NCBI GenBank assembly: GCA_026225945.1
Contig: JAMJFZ010000695.1
Coordinates: 186,001-250,000 of the forward strand
DNA: 64,000 nucleotides
Source: Cricetomys ansorgei
Taxonomy: Eukaryota; Chordata; Mammalia; Rodentia; Nesomyidae
Reading direction: 5' to 3'
Shown piece by piece: positions 20,516-33,039 of this stretch (the first letter of the stretch is position 1; each line of letters starts with the position of its first letter). The notes below the pieces were generated by a model that was not told the DNA's origin, did no database searches, and was given only the letters and a program-made list of their open reading frames with translations. Made by a program: the position numbers and the translations under genes.

Positions 20516-23500
20516 GGAATTTTAGAGAGAGGACCCTGGGGCTCAGCAGGAGGATCAGGACGCACGGGTGAGGGTGCGCCTGAGCATAGTCAGAAGAAGG
20601 GAGGTTCTCAGGGCGGCGAGAAGAGGCTCACCACGTGTCCAGAAGGGTCCTTGAATGAATTCTCTGAACCCTTCTGCCCCAGCCATGAGCAGTTGCTGCT
20701 CATGGCTGGGGCAGAAGGGTTCAGAGGGCAACCATGAAGGCAACTCCCTGGAAGCTGCCTGCCTCCGCAGTGGCAGTCTGCTGCCACACGGTGGCGCACT
20801 TGTGTCCCACTTGTTAGTAACTGCATCTGTCTCAAGCTGGTCTGGAGGCTGAACCCTAGCTTCACAGGGGACTGGAGATGTTTTTGAAGCCATTCACATG
20901 ATTGTGTCTCATGGACACACAGTCGGTTTGCCCGAAATAGTGTATTCCATGGTGGGAACAACGCATGGCGCTTCTCGAGTTACAGGACAAAGTTCAGAAA
21001 TGAACACCACATCCTGAGGGGATCAGCGTTGGGTTCGAAAGAACATTGACATCTGTTCATGGCAAAAGGGGTCATAAAGAGAAATGACCAAAGTGGCTGT
21101 TTACATGTCCGAAATGCCCCTACAATATTTGATTCAGGACCCCCAGTATAGCAAGTCTCCACAATCACTAAGGGCTGATCATGATCTGCTATGGAGCATG
21201 ATTCACTCAGGTGTGACTTATTTCTACACAGTGGTTCTCAACCTTCCTAAGACCGCCACACTTGAATACACTTTCTCGTGTTGTGGGGACCCCGATAATG
21301 AAGTTCTTCTGTTGCTAATTAGCAACTTTTGTTTTGCGAAGCAACTTGTATGAATCTTAATGCAAATGTCTGACACGCAGCAGTTCTTAATCGAATCCTG
21401 GGACAATGTTCTTCACGCTCCACATTGGTTGTGCCCGCTGCATGAGAATTGCTGCCTCATATGCACAGGCCCTGTTAGAACCTTTTGTTTCTCTTAAGTG
21501 TTTGGGTGCTCAGGATCAAACCCAGGACTTTGTGAATCCTGGAGAGGTACGATCCAAACATTTCCTTTGCTTTCCTTTCGTTTCCTTTCCTTGTCTTTTC
21601 TATTCATTCCCTTTCAGTTTTTTGAGATAGGATCTATCTGAGCTCCCCTCACAGACAACCCACGCTTCTGCTTCAAGCACTGTTGCAGCTCGGTGACAGG
21701 CCCATGTCCACAAGCGTGGCAGAACGTTTTTACAAGCAATGAAGAAATCAGATGATGGAGATGTGCTGGCATCCAAAGGGAGAGTTGTTTTCTACAAAAT
21801 CACCTCCAGAGCATTTATGATGCCTGCTTGCCCTAGCAGGGGCCTGGATTCAGTACTCAGTGTCTACATGCTAGCTCCTACATGTGGCTACCGTTCCAGT
21901 GGTTCCAACATCCAGTCTGCTGACCCTTGAAAGAAGCAGCTGGTGTAAGTGAAAAAGCTGACATTGACCCATAATGGAGGAGGGCTCCTTGATCTTGCCT
22001 ACTGCAAAGATGCAAAGGGGAGCATCAGCCACAAGTTCCTGTGAGCAGAAAGAACCCGGGACAAAACAGGAAGGGGTTCGTGGAATTTAGAACAGGGACC
22101 CAGTGGCTCAGCAGAAGGATCAGGAGTCACGGGTGGGAGTGCAAATGAGCAGGGTCTGAAGAAGGGAGGTTTTCAGGGCAGCGAGAAGAGGCTATCCATG
22201 TGTCCCGAAGGGTCCCTGAATGGATTCTCTGAACCCTTCTGCCCCAGCAATGAGCTTGTTTGCTCATTGCTGGGGCAGAAGGGTTCAGAGTCCAGGCGTG
22301 AAAGGAGCCTCCGTGGAAGTTGCCTGCCTCCGCAGAGTTAGTCAGGAGCCAAATGTTGGCACTTGAGCCCCAGTTGAAAGTTACTGCGTTGGTCTCAAGC
22401 CGGTCTGGAAGCTTAACCCTCGCTTCACAGGGGACTGGAGATGTTTTGGAAGGCATTTGCATGACTGTGTCTCAGGGAAACACGGTCGGTTTGCCCGAAA
22501 TAGTGGATTCCGTGACGGGAACAGTGCATGGCGTTTCTCGAGTTACAGGACAAAGTCAGAAATGAACACCACATCCTGAGGGGATCGTCGTGGGCTTGGA
22601 AAGATCATTGACATCTGTTCTTGGCAAAAGGGGTCATAAAATAAAATGGCCAAAGCGGCTGTTTACAAGTCCGAAGTGACCCTACAATATTTGATTCAGG
22701 ACCCACAAAATACCGACTCTCCACAATCACTACGGTCTGATCACGATCTGCTGTCGAGCATGATTCAGTCAGCTGTGACTTGTTTCTACACAGTGGTTGT
22801 CAAACTTCCTGCGACTGCCACACTTTAAGACAATTCCTCGTGTTGTGAGAACCCCAACAATGAAATTATTCTGTTGCTAACTTGTAAGTGTTGTTTTGCA
22901 AAGCTACTTCTATCAAACGTATTGCAAATGTCTGACATGCAGCAGTTCTTAATCGAAACCTGGGACACAGTCCTCAAGCCCCAACTGGCTTGAGCCCCTC
23001 AGCATGAGAATTGCTGGCCTATATGCACAGGCCCTTTTATAACCTTTGGTTTCCTTTAAGTGGTTGAGTGTTCAGAATCAAACCCAGGACTTTGTGAATA
23101 CTTGAGAGGTACGACCCGAACCTTTTCTTCCTTTTTTCCTTTCATTTCTTTTCTTTCTTTCTTTCTTTTCTATTGTTTCGTTTCTAAATTTCCGAGTCAG
23201 GATCATTCCTGGTTCTCTGCACAAACATTCCACCCTTCCGACTCAGTCACCCTTGTGTTTCGGTGACAGGCTGTGTCCCCAAGCATTGCAGACCTTCTTC
23301 CAAACAATGATGGGATCAGAAGATGGAGATGTGCAGGCATCATATATGAGAATTTTTTTCTCCAAGAAAACCTGCAAGCGTTTATGATGTCTGAGTGACC
23401 TCGCAGGGGCCTGGATTCAGTCCTCAGCATCTAGATGGTAGCCGCTATATGTGGCTACCTTTGCAGAAGTTCCAACATCCACATTGGTGACCCCTGCAGA

Positions 23501-23648
23501 GACCAGCTCCTGTAAGTTAAAAAGCTGACATTGACCCGTAATGGTGGAGGGCTCCTTGATCTTGCCCCGTGGAAAAATGCAAAGAGTAGAGTCAGCCACA
23601 AGATCTTGTAAGCAGAAAGAACCAGGGAAAGAACCGGAAGGGGTTCCT
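20516..23648 (+). repeat. Macrosatellite unit 3
   Basis: 3133 bp; hairpins 20662-20726 and 22227-22290. It is the first unit with 'tagcaagtctcc' (units 1-2: 'tagcaactctcc') and with 'gtggaatttagaac'. Private changes are a 2-nt insertion beside the CTCF-like word ('gcgcacttgtgtccc') and 'gaaaggagcctcc'. Confidence 0.95.
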
Positions 23649-26600
23649 GGAATTTTAGAGAGAGGACCCTGGGGCTCAGCAGGAGGATCAGGACGCACGG
23701 GTGAGGTGCGCCTGAGCATAGTCAGAAGAAGGGAGGTTCTCATGGCGGCGAGAAGAGGCTCACCACGTGTCCAGAAGGGTCCTTGAATGAATTCTCTGAA
23801 CCCTTCTGCCCCAGCCATGAGCAGTTACTGCTCATGGCTGGGGCAGAAGGGTTCAGAGGGCAACCATGAAGGCAACTCCCTGGAAGCTGCCTGCCTCCGC
23901 AGTGGCAGTCTGCTGCCACACGGTGGCGCACGTGTCCCACTTGATAGTAACTGCATCTGTCTCAAGCTGGTCTGGAGGCTGAACCCTAGCTTCACAGGGG
24001 ACTGGAGATGTTTTTGAAGCCATTCACATGATTGTGTCTCATGGACACACAGTCGGTTTGCCCGAAATAGTGTATTCCATGGTGGGAACAACGCATGGCG
24101 CTTCTCGAGTTACAGGACAAAGTTCAGAAATGAACACCACATCCTGAGGGGATCAGCGTTGGGTTCGAAAGAACATTGACATCTGTTCATGGCAAAAGGG
24201 GTCATAAAGAGAAATGACCAAAGTGGCTGTTTACATGTCCGAAATGCCCCTACAATATTTGATTCAGGACCCCCAGTATAGCAAGTCTCCACAATCACTA
24301 AGGGCTGATCATGATCTGCTATGGAGCATGATTCACTCAGGTGTGACTTATTTCTACACAGTGGTTCTCAACCTTCCTAAGACCGCCACACTTGAATACA
24401 CTTTCTCGTGTTGTGGGGACCCCGATAATGAAGTTCTTCTGTTGCTAATTAGCAACTTTTGTTTTGCGAAGCAACTTGTATGAATCTTAATGCAAATGTC
24501 TGACACGCAGCAGTTCTTAATCGAATCCTGGGACAATGTTCTTCACGCTCCACATTGGTTGTGCCCGCTGCATGAGAATTGCTGCCTCATATGCACAGGC
24601 CCTGTTAGAACCTTTTGTTTCTCTTAAGTGTTTGGGTGCTCAGGATCAAACCCAGGACTTTGTGAATCCTGGAGAGGTACGATCCAAACATTTCCTTTGC
24701 TTTCCTTTCGTTTCCTTTCCTTGTCTTTTCTATTCATTCCCTTTCAGTTTTTTGAGATAGGATCTATCTGAGCTCCCCTCACAGACAACCCATGCTTCTG
24801 CTTCAAGCACTGTTGCAGCTCGGTGACAGGCCCATGTCCACAAGCGTGGCAGAACGTTTTTACAAGCAATGAAGAAATCAGATGATGGAGATGTGCTGGC
24901 ATCCAAAGGGAGAGTTGTTTTCTACAAAATCACCTCCAGAGCATTTATGATGCCTGCTTGCCCTAGCAGGGGCCTGGATTCAGTACTCAGTGTCTACATG
25001 CTAGCTCCTACATGTGGCTACCGTTCCAGTGGTTCCAACATCCAGTCTGCTGACCCTTGAAAGAAGCAGCTGGTGTAAGTGAAAAAGCTGACATTGACCC
25101 ATAATGGAGGAGGGCTCCTTGATCTTGCCTACTGCAAAGATGCAAAGGGGAGCATCAGCCACAAGTTCCTGTGAGCAGAAAGAACCCGGGACAAAACAGG
25201 AAGGGGTTCGTGGAATTTAGAACAGGGACCCAGTGGCTCAGCAGAAGGATCAGGAGTCACGGGTGGGAGTGCAAATGAGCAGGGTCTGAAGAAGGGAGGT
25301 TTTCAGGGCAGCGAGAAGAGGCTATCCATGTGTCCCGAAGGGTCCCTGAATGGATTCTCTGAACCCTTCTGCCCCAGCAATGAGCTTGTTTGCTCATTGC
25401 TGGGGCAGAAGGGTTCAGAGTCCAGGCGTGAAGGAGCCTCCGTGGAAGTTGCCTGCCTCCGCAGAGTTAGCCAGGAGCCAAATGTTGGCACTTGAGCCCC
25501 AGTTGAAAGTTACTGCGTTGGTCTCAAGCCGGTCTGGAAGCTTAACCCTCGCGTCACAGGGGACTGGAGATGTTTTGGAAGGCATTTGCATGCCTGTGTC
25601 TCAGGGAAACACGGTCGGTTTGCCCGAAATAGTGGATTCCGTGACGGGAACAGTGCATGGCGTTTCTCGAGTTACAGGACAAAGTCAGAAATGAACACCA
25701 CATCCTGAGGGGATCGTCGTGGGCTTGGAAAGATCATTGACATCTGTTCTTGGCAAAAGGGGTCATAAAATAAAATGGCCAAAGCGGCTGTTTACAAGTC
25801 CGAAGTGACCCTACAATATTTGATTCAGGACCCACAATATACCGACTCTCCACAATCACTACGGTCTGATCACGATCTGCTGTCGAGCATGATTCAGTCA
25901 GCTGTGACTTGTTTCTACACAGTGGTTGTCAAACTTCCTGCGACTGCCACACTTTAAGACAATTCCTCGTGTTGTGAGAACCCCAACAATGAAATTATTC
26001 TGTTGCTAACTTGTAAGTGTTGTTTTGCAAAGCTACTTCTATCAAACGTATTGCAAATGTCTGACATGCAGCAGTTCTTAATCGAAACCTGGGACACAGT
26101 CCCTCAAGCCCCAACTGGCTTGAGCCCCTCAGCATGAGAATTGCTGGCCTATATGCACAGGCCCTTTTATAACCTTTGGTTTCCTTTAAGTGGTTGAGTG
26201 TTCAGAATCAAACCCAGGACTTTGTGAATACTTGAGAGGTACGACCCGAACCTTTTCTTCCTTTTTTCCCTTTCATTTCTTTTCTTTCTTTCTTTCTTTT
26301 CTATTGTTTCGTTTCTAAATTTCCGAGTCAGGATCATTCCTGGTTCTCTGCTCAAACATTCCATCCTTCCGACTCAGTCACCCTTGTGTTTCGGTACAGG
26401 CTGTGTCCCCAAGCATTGCAGACCTTCTTCCAAACAATGATGGGATCAGAAGATGGAGATGTGCAGGCATCATATATGAGAATTTTTTTCTCCAAGAAAA
26501 CCTGCAAGCGTTTATGATGTCTGAGTGACCTCGCAGGGGCCTGGATTCAGTCCTCAGCATCTAGATGGTAGCCGCTCTATGTGGCTACCTTTGCAGAAGT

Positions 26601-26778
26601 TCCAACATCCACATTGGTGACCCCTGCAGAGACCAGCTCCTGTAAGTTAAAAAGCTGACATTGACCCGTAATGGTGGAGGGCTCCTTGATCTTGCCCCGT
26701 GGAAAAATGCAAAGAGTAGAGTCAGCCACAAGATCTTGTAAGCAGAAAGAACCAGGGAAAGAACCGGAAGGGGTTCCT
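23649..26778 (+). repeat. Macrosatellite unit 4
   Basis: 3130 bp; hairpins 23794-23858 and 25357-25420. It is the first unit whose A palindrome has the G-to-A change that extends the arms to 32 bp around one base. It is also the first with 'ttgcatgcctgtg' in B, but has the older 'acaatatacc' where unit 3 already has 'acaaaatacc'. Confidence 0.95.
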
Positions 26779-29700
26779 GGAATTTTAGAGAGAGGACCCC
26801 TGGGGCTCAGCAGGAGGATCAGGACGCACGGGTGAGGGTGCGCCTGAGCATAGTCAGAAGAAGGGAGGTTCTCATGGCGGCGAGAAGAGGCTCACCACGT
26901 GTCCAGAAGGGTCCTTGAATGAATTCTCTGAACCCTTCTGCCCCAGCCATGAGCAGTTACTGCTCATGGCTGGGGCAGAAGGGTTCAGAGGGCAACCATG
27001 AAGGCAACTCCCTGGAAGCTGCCTGCCTCCGCAGTGGCAGTCTGCTGCCACACGGTGGCGCACGTGTCCCACTTGATAGTAACTGCATCTGTCTCAAGCT
27101 GGTCTGGAGGCTGAACCCTAGCTTCACAGGGGACTGGAGATGTTTTTGAAGCCATTCACATGATTGTGTCTCATGGACACACAGTCGGTTTGCCCGAAAT
27201 AGTGTATTCCATGGTGGGAACAACGCATGGCGCTTCTCGAGTTACAGGACAAAGTTCAGAAATGAACACCACATCCTGAGGGGATCAGCGTTGGGTTCGA
27301 AAGAACATTGACACCTGTTCATGGCAAAAGGGGTCATAAAGAGAAATGACCAAAGTGGCTGTTTACATGTCCGAAATGCCCCTACAATATTTGATTCAGG
27401 ACCCCCAGTATAGCAAGTCTCCACAATCACTAAGGGCTGATCATGATCTGCTATGGAGCATGATTCACTCAGGTGTGACTTATTTCTACACAGTGGTTCT
27501 CAACCTTCCTAAGACCGCCACACTTGAATACACTTTCTCGTGTTGTGGGGACCCCGATAATGAAGTTCTTCTGTTGCTAATTAGCAACTTTTGTTTTGCG
27601 AAGCAACTTGTATGAATCTTAATGCAAATGTCTGACACGCAGCAGTTCTTAATCGAATCCTGGGACAATGTTCTTCACGCTCCACATTGGTTGTGCCCGC
27701 TGCATGAGAATTGCTGCCTCATATGCACAGGCCCTGTTAGAACCTTCTGTTTCTCTTAAGTGTTTGGGTGCTCAGGATCAAACCCAGGACTTTGTGAATC
27801 CTGGAGAGGTACGATCCAAACATTTCCTTTGCTTTCCTTTCGTTTCCTTTCCTTGTCTTTTCTATTCATTCCCTTTCAGTTTTTTGAGATAGGATCTATC
27901 TGAGCTCCCCTCACAGACAACCCATGCTTCTGCTTCAAGCACTGTTGCAGCTCGGTGACAGGCCCATGTCCACAAGCGTGGCAGAACGTTTTTACAAGCA
28001 ATGAAGAAATCAGATGATGGAGATGTGCTGGCATCCAAAGGGAGAGTTGTTTTCTACAAAATCACCTCCAGAGCATTTATGATGCCTGCTTGCCCTAGCA
28101 GGGGCCTGGATTCAGTACTCAGTGTCTACATGCTAGCTCCTACATGTGGCTACCGTTCCAGTGGTTCCAACATCCAGTCTGCTGACCCTTGAAAGAAGCA
28201 GCTGGTGTAAGTGAAAAAGCTGACATTGACCCATAATGGAGGAGGGCTCCTTGATCTTGCCTACTGCAAAGATGCAAAGGGGAGCATCAGCCACAAGTTT
28301 TCCTGTGAGCAGAAAGAACCCGGGACAAAACAGGAAGGGGTTCGTGGAATTGTAGAACAGGGACCCAGTGGCTCAGCAGAAGGATCAGGAGTCACGGGTG
28401 GGAGTGCAAATGAGCAGGGTCTGAAGAAGGGAGGTTTTCAGGGCAGCGAGAAGAGGCTATCCATGTGTCCCGAAGGGTCCCTGAATGGATTCTCTGAACC
28501 CTTCTGCCCCAGCAATGAGCTTGTTTGCTCATTGCTGGGGCAGAAGGGTTCAGAGTCCAGGCGTGAAGGAGCCTCCGTGGAAGTTGCCTGCCTCCGCAGA
28601 GTTAGCCAGGAGCCAAATGTTGGCACTTGAGCCCCAGTTGAAAGTTACTGCGTTGGTCTCAAGCCGGTCTGGAAGCTTAACCCTCGCGTCACAGGGGACT
28701 GGAGATGTTTTGGAAGGCATTTGCATGCCTGTGTCTCAGGGAAACACGGTCGGTTTGCCCGAAATAGTGGATTCCGTGACGGGAACAGTGCATGGCGTTT
28801 CTCGAGTTACAGGACAAAGTCAGAAATGAACACCACATCCTGAGGGGATCGTCGTGGGCTTGGAAAGATCATTGACATCTGTTCTTGGCAAAAGGGGTCA
28901 TAAAATAAAATGGCCAAAGCGGCTGTTTACAAGTCCGAAGTGACCCTACAATATTTGATTCAGGACCCACAAAATACCGACTCTCCACAATCACTACGGT
29001 CTGATCACGATCTGCTGTCGAGCATGATTCAGTCAGCTGTGACTTGTTTCTACACAGTGGTTGTCAAACTTCCTGCGACTGCCACACTTTAAGACAATTC
29101 CTCGTGTTGTGAGAACCCCAACAATGAAATTATTCTGTTGCTAACTTGTAAGTGTTGTTTTGCAAAGCTACTTCTATCAAACGTATTGCAAATGTCTGAC
29201 ATGCAGCAGTTCTTAATCGAAACCTGGGACACAGTCCCTCAAGCCCCAACTGGCTTGAGCCCCTCAGCATGAGAATTGCTGGCCTATATGCACAGGCCCT
29301 TTTATAACCTTTGGTTTCCTTTAAGTGGTTGAGTGTTCAGAATCAAACCCAGGACTTTGTGAATACTTGAGAGGTACGACCCGAACCTTTTCTTCCTTTT
29401 TTCCCTTTCATTTCTTTTCTTTCTTTCTTTTCTATTGTTTCGTTTTAAATTTCCGAGTCAGGATCATTCCTGGTTCTCTGCTCAAACATTCCATCCTTCC
29501 GACTCAGTCACCCTTGTGTTTCGGTACAGGCTGTGTCCCCAAGCATTGCAGACCTTCTTCCAAACAATGATGGGATCAGAAGGTGGAGATGTGCAGGCAT
29601 CATATATGAGAATTTTTTTCTCCAAGAAAACCTGCAAGCGTTTATGATGTCTGAGTGACCTCGCAGGGGCCTGGATTCAGTCCTCAGCATCTAGATGGTA

Positions 29701-29908
29701 GCCGCTCTATGTGGCTACCTTTGCAGAAGTTCCAACATCCACATTGGTGACCCCTGCAGAGACCAGCTCCTGTAAGTTAAAAAGCTGACATTGACCCGTA
29801 ATGGTGGAGGGCTCCTTGATCTTGCCCCGTGGAAAAAAGCAAAGAGTAGAGTCAGCCACAAGATCTTGTAAGCAGAAAGAACCAGGGAAAGAACCGGAAG
29901 GGGTTCCT
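26779..29908 (+). repeat. Macrosatellite unit 5
   Basis: 3130 bp; hairpins 26926-26990 and 28492-28555. It is the first with 'gacacctgttc' and 'gaaccttctgttt' in A and with 'agaaggtggag' in B. It returns to the unit 1-2 state 'gtggaattgtagaac' at about 28345 and has a private 'caagttttcctg'. It has a shortened pyrimidine tract near 29420. Confidence 0.95.
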
Positions 29909-32900
29909 GGAATTTTAGAGAGAGGACCCTGGGGCTCAGCAGGAGGATCAGGACGCACGGGTGAGGGTGCGCCTGAGCATAGTCAGAAGAAGGGAGGTTC
30001 TCATGGCGGCGAGAAGAGGCTCACCACGTGTCCAGAAGGGTCCTTGAATGAATTCTCTGAACCCTTCTGCCCCAGCCATGAGCAGTTACTGCTCATGGCT
30101 GGGGCAGAAGGGTTCAGAGGGCAACCATGAAGGCAACTCCCTGGAAGCTGCCTGCCTCCGCAGTGGCAGTCTGCTGCCACACGGTGGCGCACGTGTCCCA
30201 CTTGATAGTAACTGCATCTGTCTCAAGCTGGTCTGGAGGCTGAACCCTAGCTTCACAGGGGACTGGAGATGTTTTTGAAGCCATTCACATGATTGTGTCT
30301 CATGGACACACAGTCGGTTTGCCCGAAATAGTGTATTCCATGGTGGGAACAACGCATGGCGCTTCTCGAGTTACAGGACAAAGTTCAGAAATGAACACCA
30401 CATCCTGAGGGGATCAGCGTTGGGTTCGAAAGAACATTGACACCTGTTCATGGCAAAAGGGGTCATAAAGAGAAATGACCAAAGTGGCTGTTTACATGTC
30501 CGAAATGCCCCTACAATATTTGATTCAGGACCCCCAGTATAGCAAGTCTCCACAATCACTAAGGGCTGATCATGATCTGCTATGGAGCATGATTCACTCA
30601 GGTGTGACTTATTTCTACACAGTGGTTCTCAACCTTCCTAAGACCGCCACACTTGAATACACTTTCTCGTGTTGTGGGGACCCCGATAATGAAGTTCTTC
30701 TGTTGCTAATTAGCAACTTTTGTTTTGCGAAGCAACTTGTATGAATCTTAATGCAAATGTCTGACACGCAGCAGTTCTTAATCGAATCCTGGGACAATGT
30801 TCTTCACGCTCCACATTGGTTGTGCCCGCTGCATGAGAATTGCTGCCTCATATGCACAGGCCCTGTTAGAACCTTCTGTTTCTCTTAAGTGTTTGGGTGC
30901 TCAGGATCAAACCCAGGACTTTGTGAATCCTGGAGAGGTACGATCCAAACATTTCCTTTGCTTTCCTTTCGTTTCCTTTCCTTGTCTTTTCTATTCATTC
31001 CCTTTCAGTTTTTTGAGATAGGATCTATCTGAGCTCCCCTCACAGACAACCCATGCTTCTGCTTCAAGCACTGTTGCAGCTCGGTGACAGGCCCATGTCC
31101 ACAAGCGTGGCAGAACGTTTTTACAAGCAATGAAGAAATCAGATGATGGAGATGTGCTGGCATCCAAAGGGAGAGTTGTTTTCTACAAAATCACCTCCAG
31201 AGCATTTATGATGCCTGCTTGCCCTAGCAGGGGCCTGGATTCAGTACTCAGTGTCTACATGCTAGCTCCTACATGTGGCTACCGTTCCAGTGGTTCCAAC
31301 ATCCAGTCTGCTGACCCTTGAAAGAAGCAGCTGGTGTAAGTGAAAAAGCTGACATTGACCCATAATGGAGGAGGGCTCCTTGATCTTGCCTACTGCAAAG
31401 ATGCAAAGGGGAGCATCAGCCACAAGTTCCTGTGAGCAGAAAGAACCCGGGACAAAACAGGAAGGGGTTCGTGGAATTTAGAACAGGGACCCAGTGGCTC
31501 AGCAGAAGGATCAGGAGTCACGGGTGGGAGTGCAAATGAGCAGGGTCTGAAGAAGGGAGGTTTTCAGGGCAGCGAGAAGAGGCTATCCATGTGTCCCGAA
31601 GGGTCCCTGAATGGATTCTCTGAACCCTTCTGCCCCAGCAATGAGCTTGTTTGCTCATTGCTGGGGCAGAAGGGTTCAGAGTCCAGGCGTGAAGGAGCCT
31701 CCGTGGAAGTTGCCTGCCTCCGCAGAGTTAGCCAGGAGCCAAATGTTGGCACTTGAGCCCCAGTTGAAAGTTACTGCCTTGGTCTCAAGCCGGTCTGGAA
31801 GCTTAACCCTCGCGTCACAGGGGACTGGAGATGTTTTGGAAGGCATTTGCATGCCTGTGTCTCAGGGAAACACGGTCGGTTTGCCCGAAATAGTGGATTC
31901 CGTGATGGGAACAGTGCATGGCGTTTCTCGAGTTACAGGACAAAGTCAGAAATGAACACCACATCCTGAGGGGATCGTCGTGGGCTTGGAAAGATCATTG
32001 ACATCTGTTCTTGGCAAAAGGGGTCATAAAATAAAATGGCCAAAGCGGCTGTTTACAAGTCCGAAGTGACCCTACAATATTTGATTCAGGACCCACAAAA
32101 TACCGACTCTCCACAATCACTACGGTCTGATCACGATCTGCTGTCGAGCATGATTCAGTCAGCTGTGACTTGTTTCTACACAGTGGTTGTCAAACTTCCT
32201 GCGACTGCCACACTTGAAGACAATTCCTCGTGTTGTGAGAACCCCAACAATGAAATTATTCTGTTGCTAACTTGTAAGTGTTGTTTTGCAAAGCTACTTC
32301 TATCAAACGTATTGCAAATGTCTGACATGCAGCAGTTCTTAATCGAAACCTGGGACACAGTCCCTCAAGCCCCAACTGGCTTGAGCCCCTCAGCATGAGA
32401 ATTGCTGGCCTATATGCACAGGCCCTTTTATAACCTTTGGTTTCCTTTAAGTGGTTGAGTGTTCAGAATCAAACCCAGGACTTTGTGAATACTTGAGAGG
32501 TACGACCCGAACCTTTTCTTCCTTTTTTCCCTTTCATTTCTTTTCTTTCTTTCTTTCTTTTCTATTGTTTCGTTTCTAAATTTCCGAGTCAGGATCGTTC
32601 CTGGTTCTCTGCTCAAACATTCCATCCTTCCGACTCAGTCACCCTTGTGTTTCGGTACAGGCTGTGTCCCCAAGCATTGCAGACCTTCTTCCAAACAATG
32701 ATGGGATCAGAAGGTGGAGATGTGCAGGCATCATATATGAGAATTTTTTTCTCCAAGAAAACCTGCAAGCGTTTATGATGTCTGAGTGACCTCGCAGGGG
32801 CCTGGATTCAGTCCTCAGCATCTAGATGGTAGCCGCTCTATGTGGCTACCTTTGCAGAAGTTCCAACATCCACATTGGTGACCCCTGCAGAGACCAGCTC

Positions 32901-33039
32901 CTGTAAGTTAAAAAGCTGACATTGACCCGTAATGGTGGAGGGCTCCTTGATCTTGCCCCGGGGAAAAAAGCAAAGAGTAGAGTCAGCCACAAGATCTTGT
33001 AAGCAGAAAGAACCAGGGAAAGGACCGGAAGGGGTTCCT
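29909..33039 (+). repeat. Macrosatellite unit 6
   Basis: 3131 bp; hairpins 30055-30119 and 31618-31681. It is the first with 'cacacttgaagac' (earlier 'cacactttaagac'), which removes a stop codon in a chance frame, and the first with 'gtgatggg' and 'ccccggggaaaa'. Confidence 0.95.
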
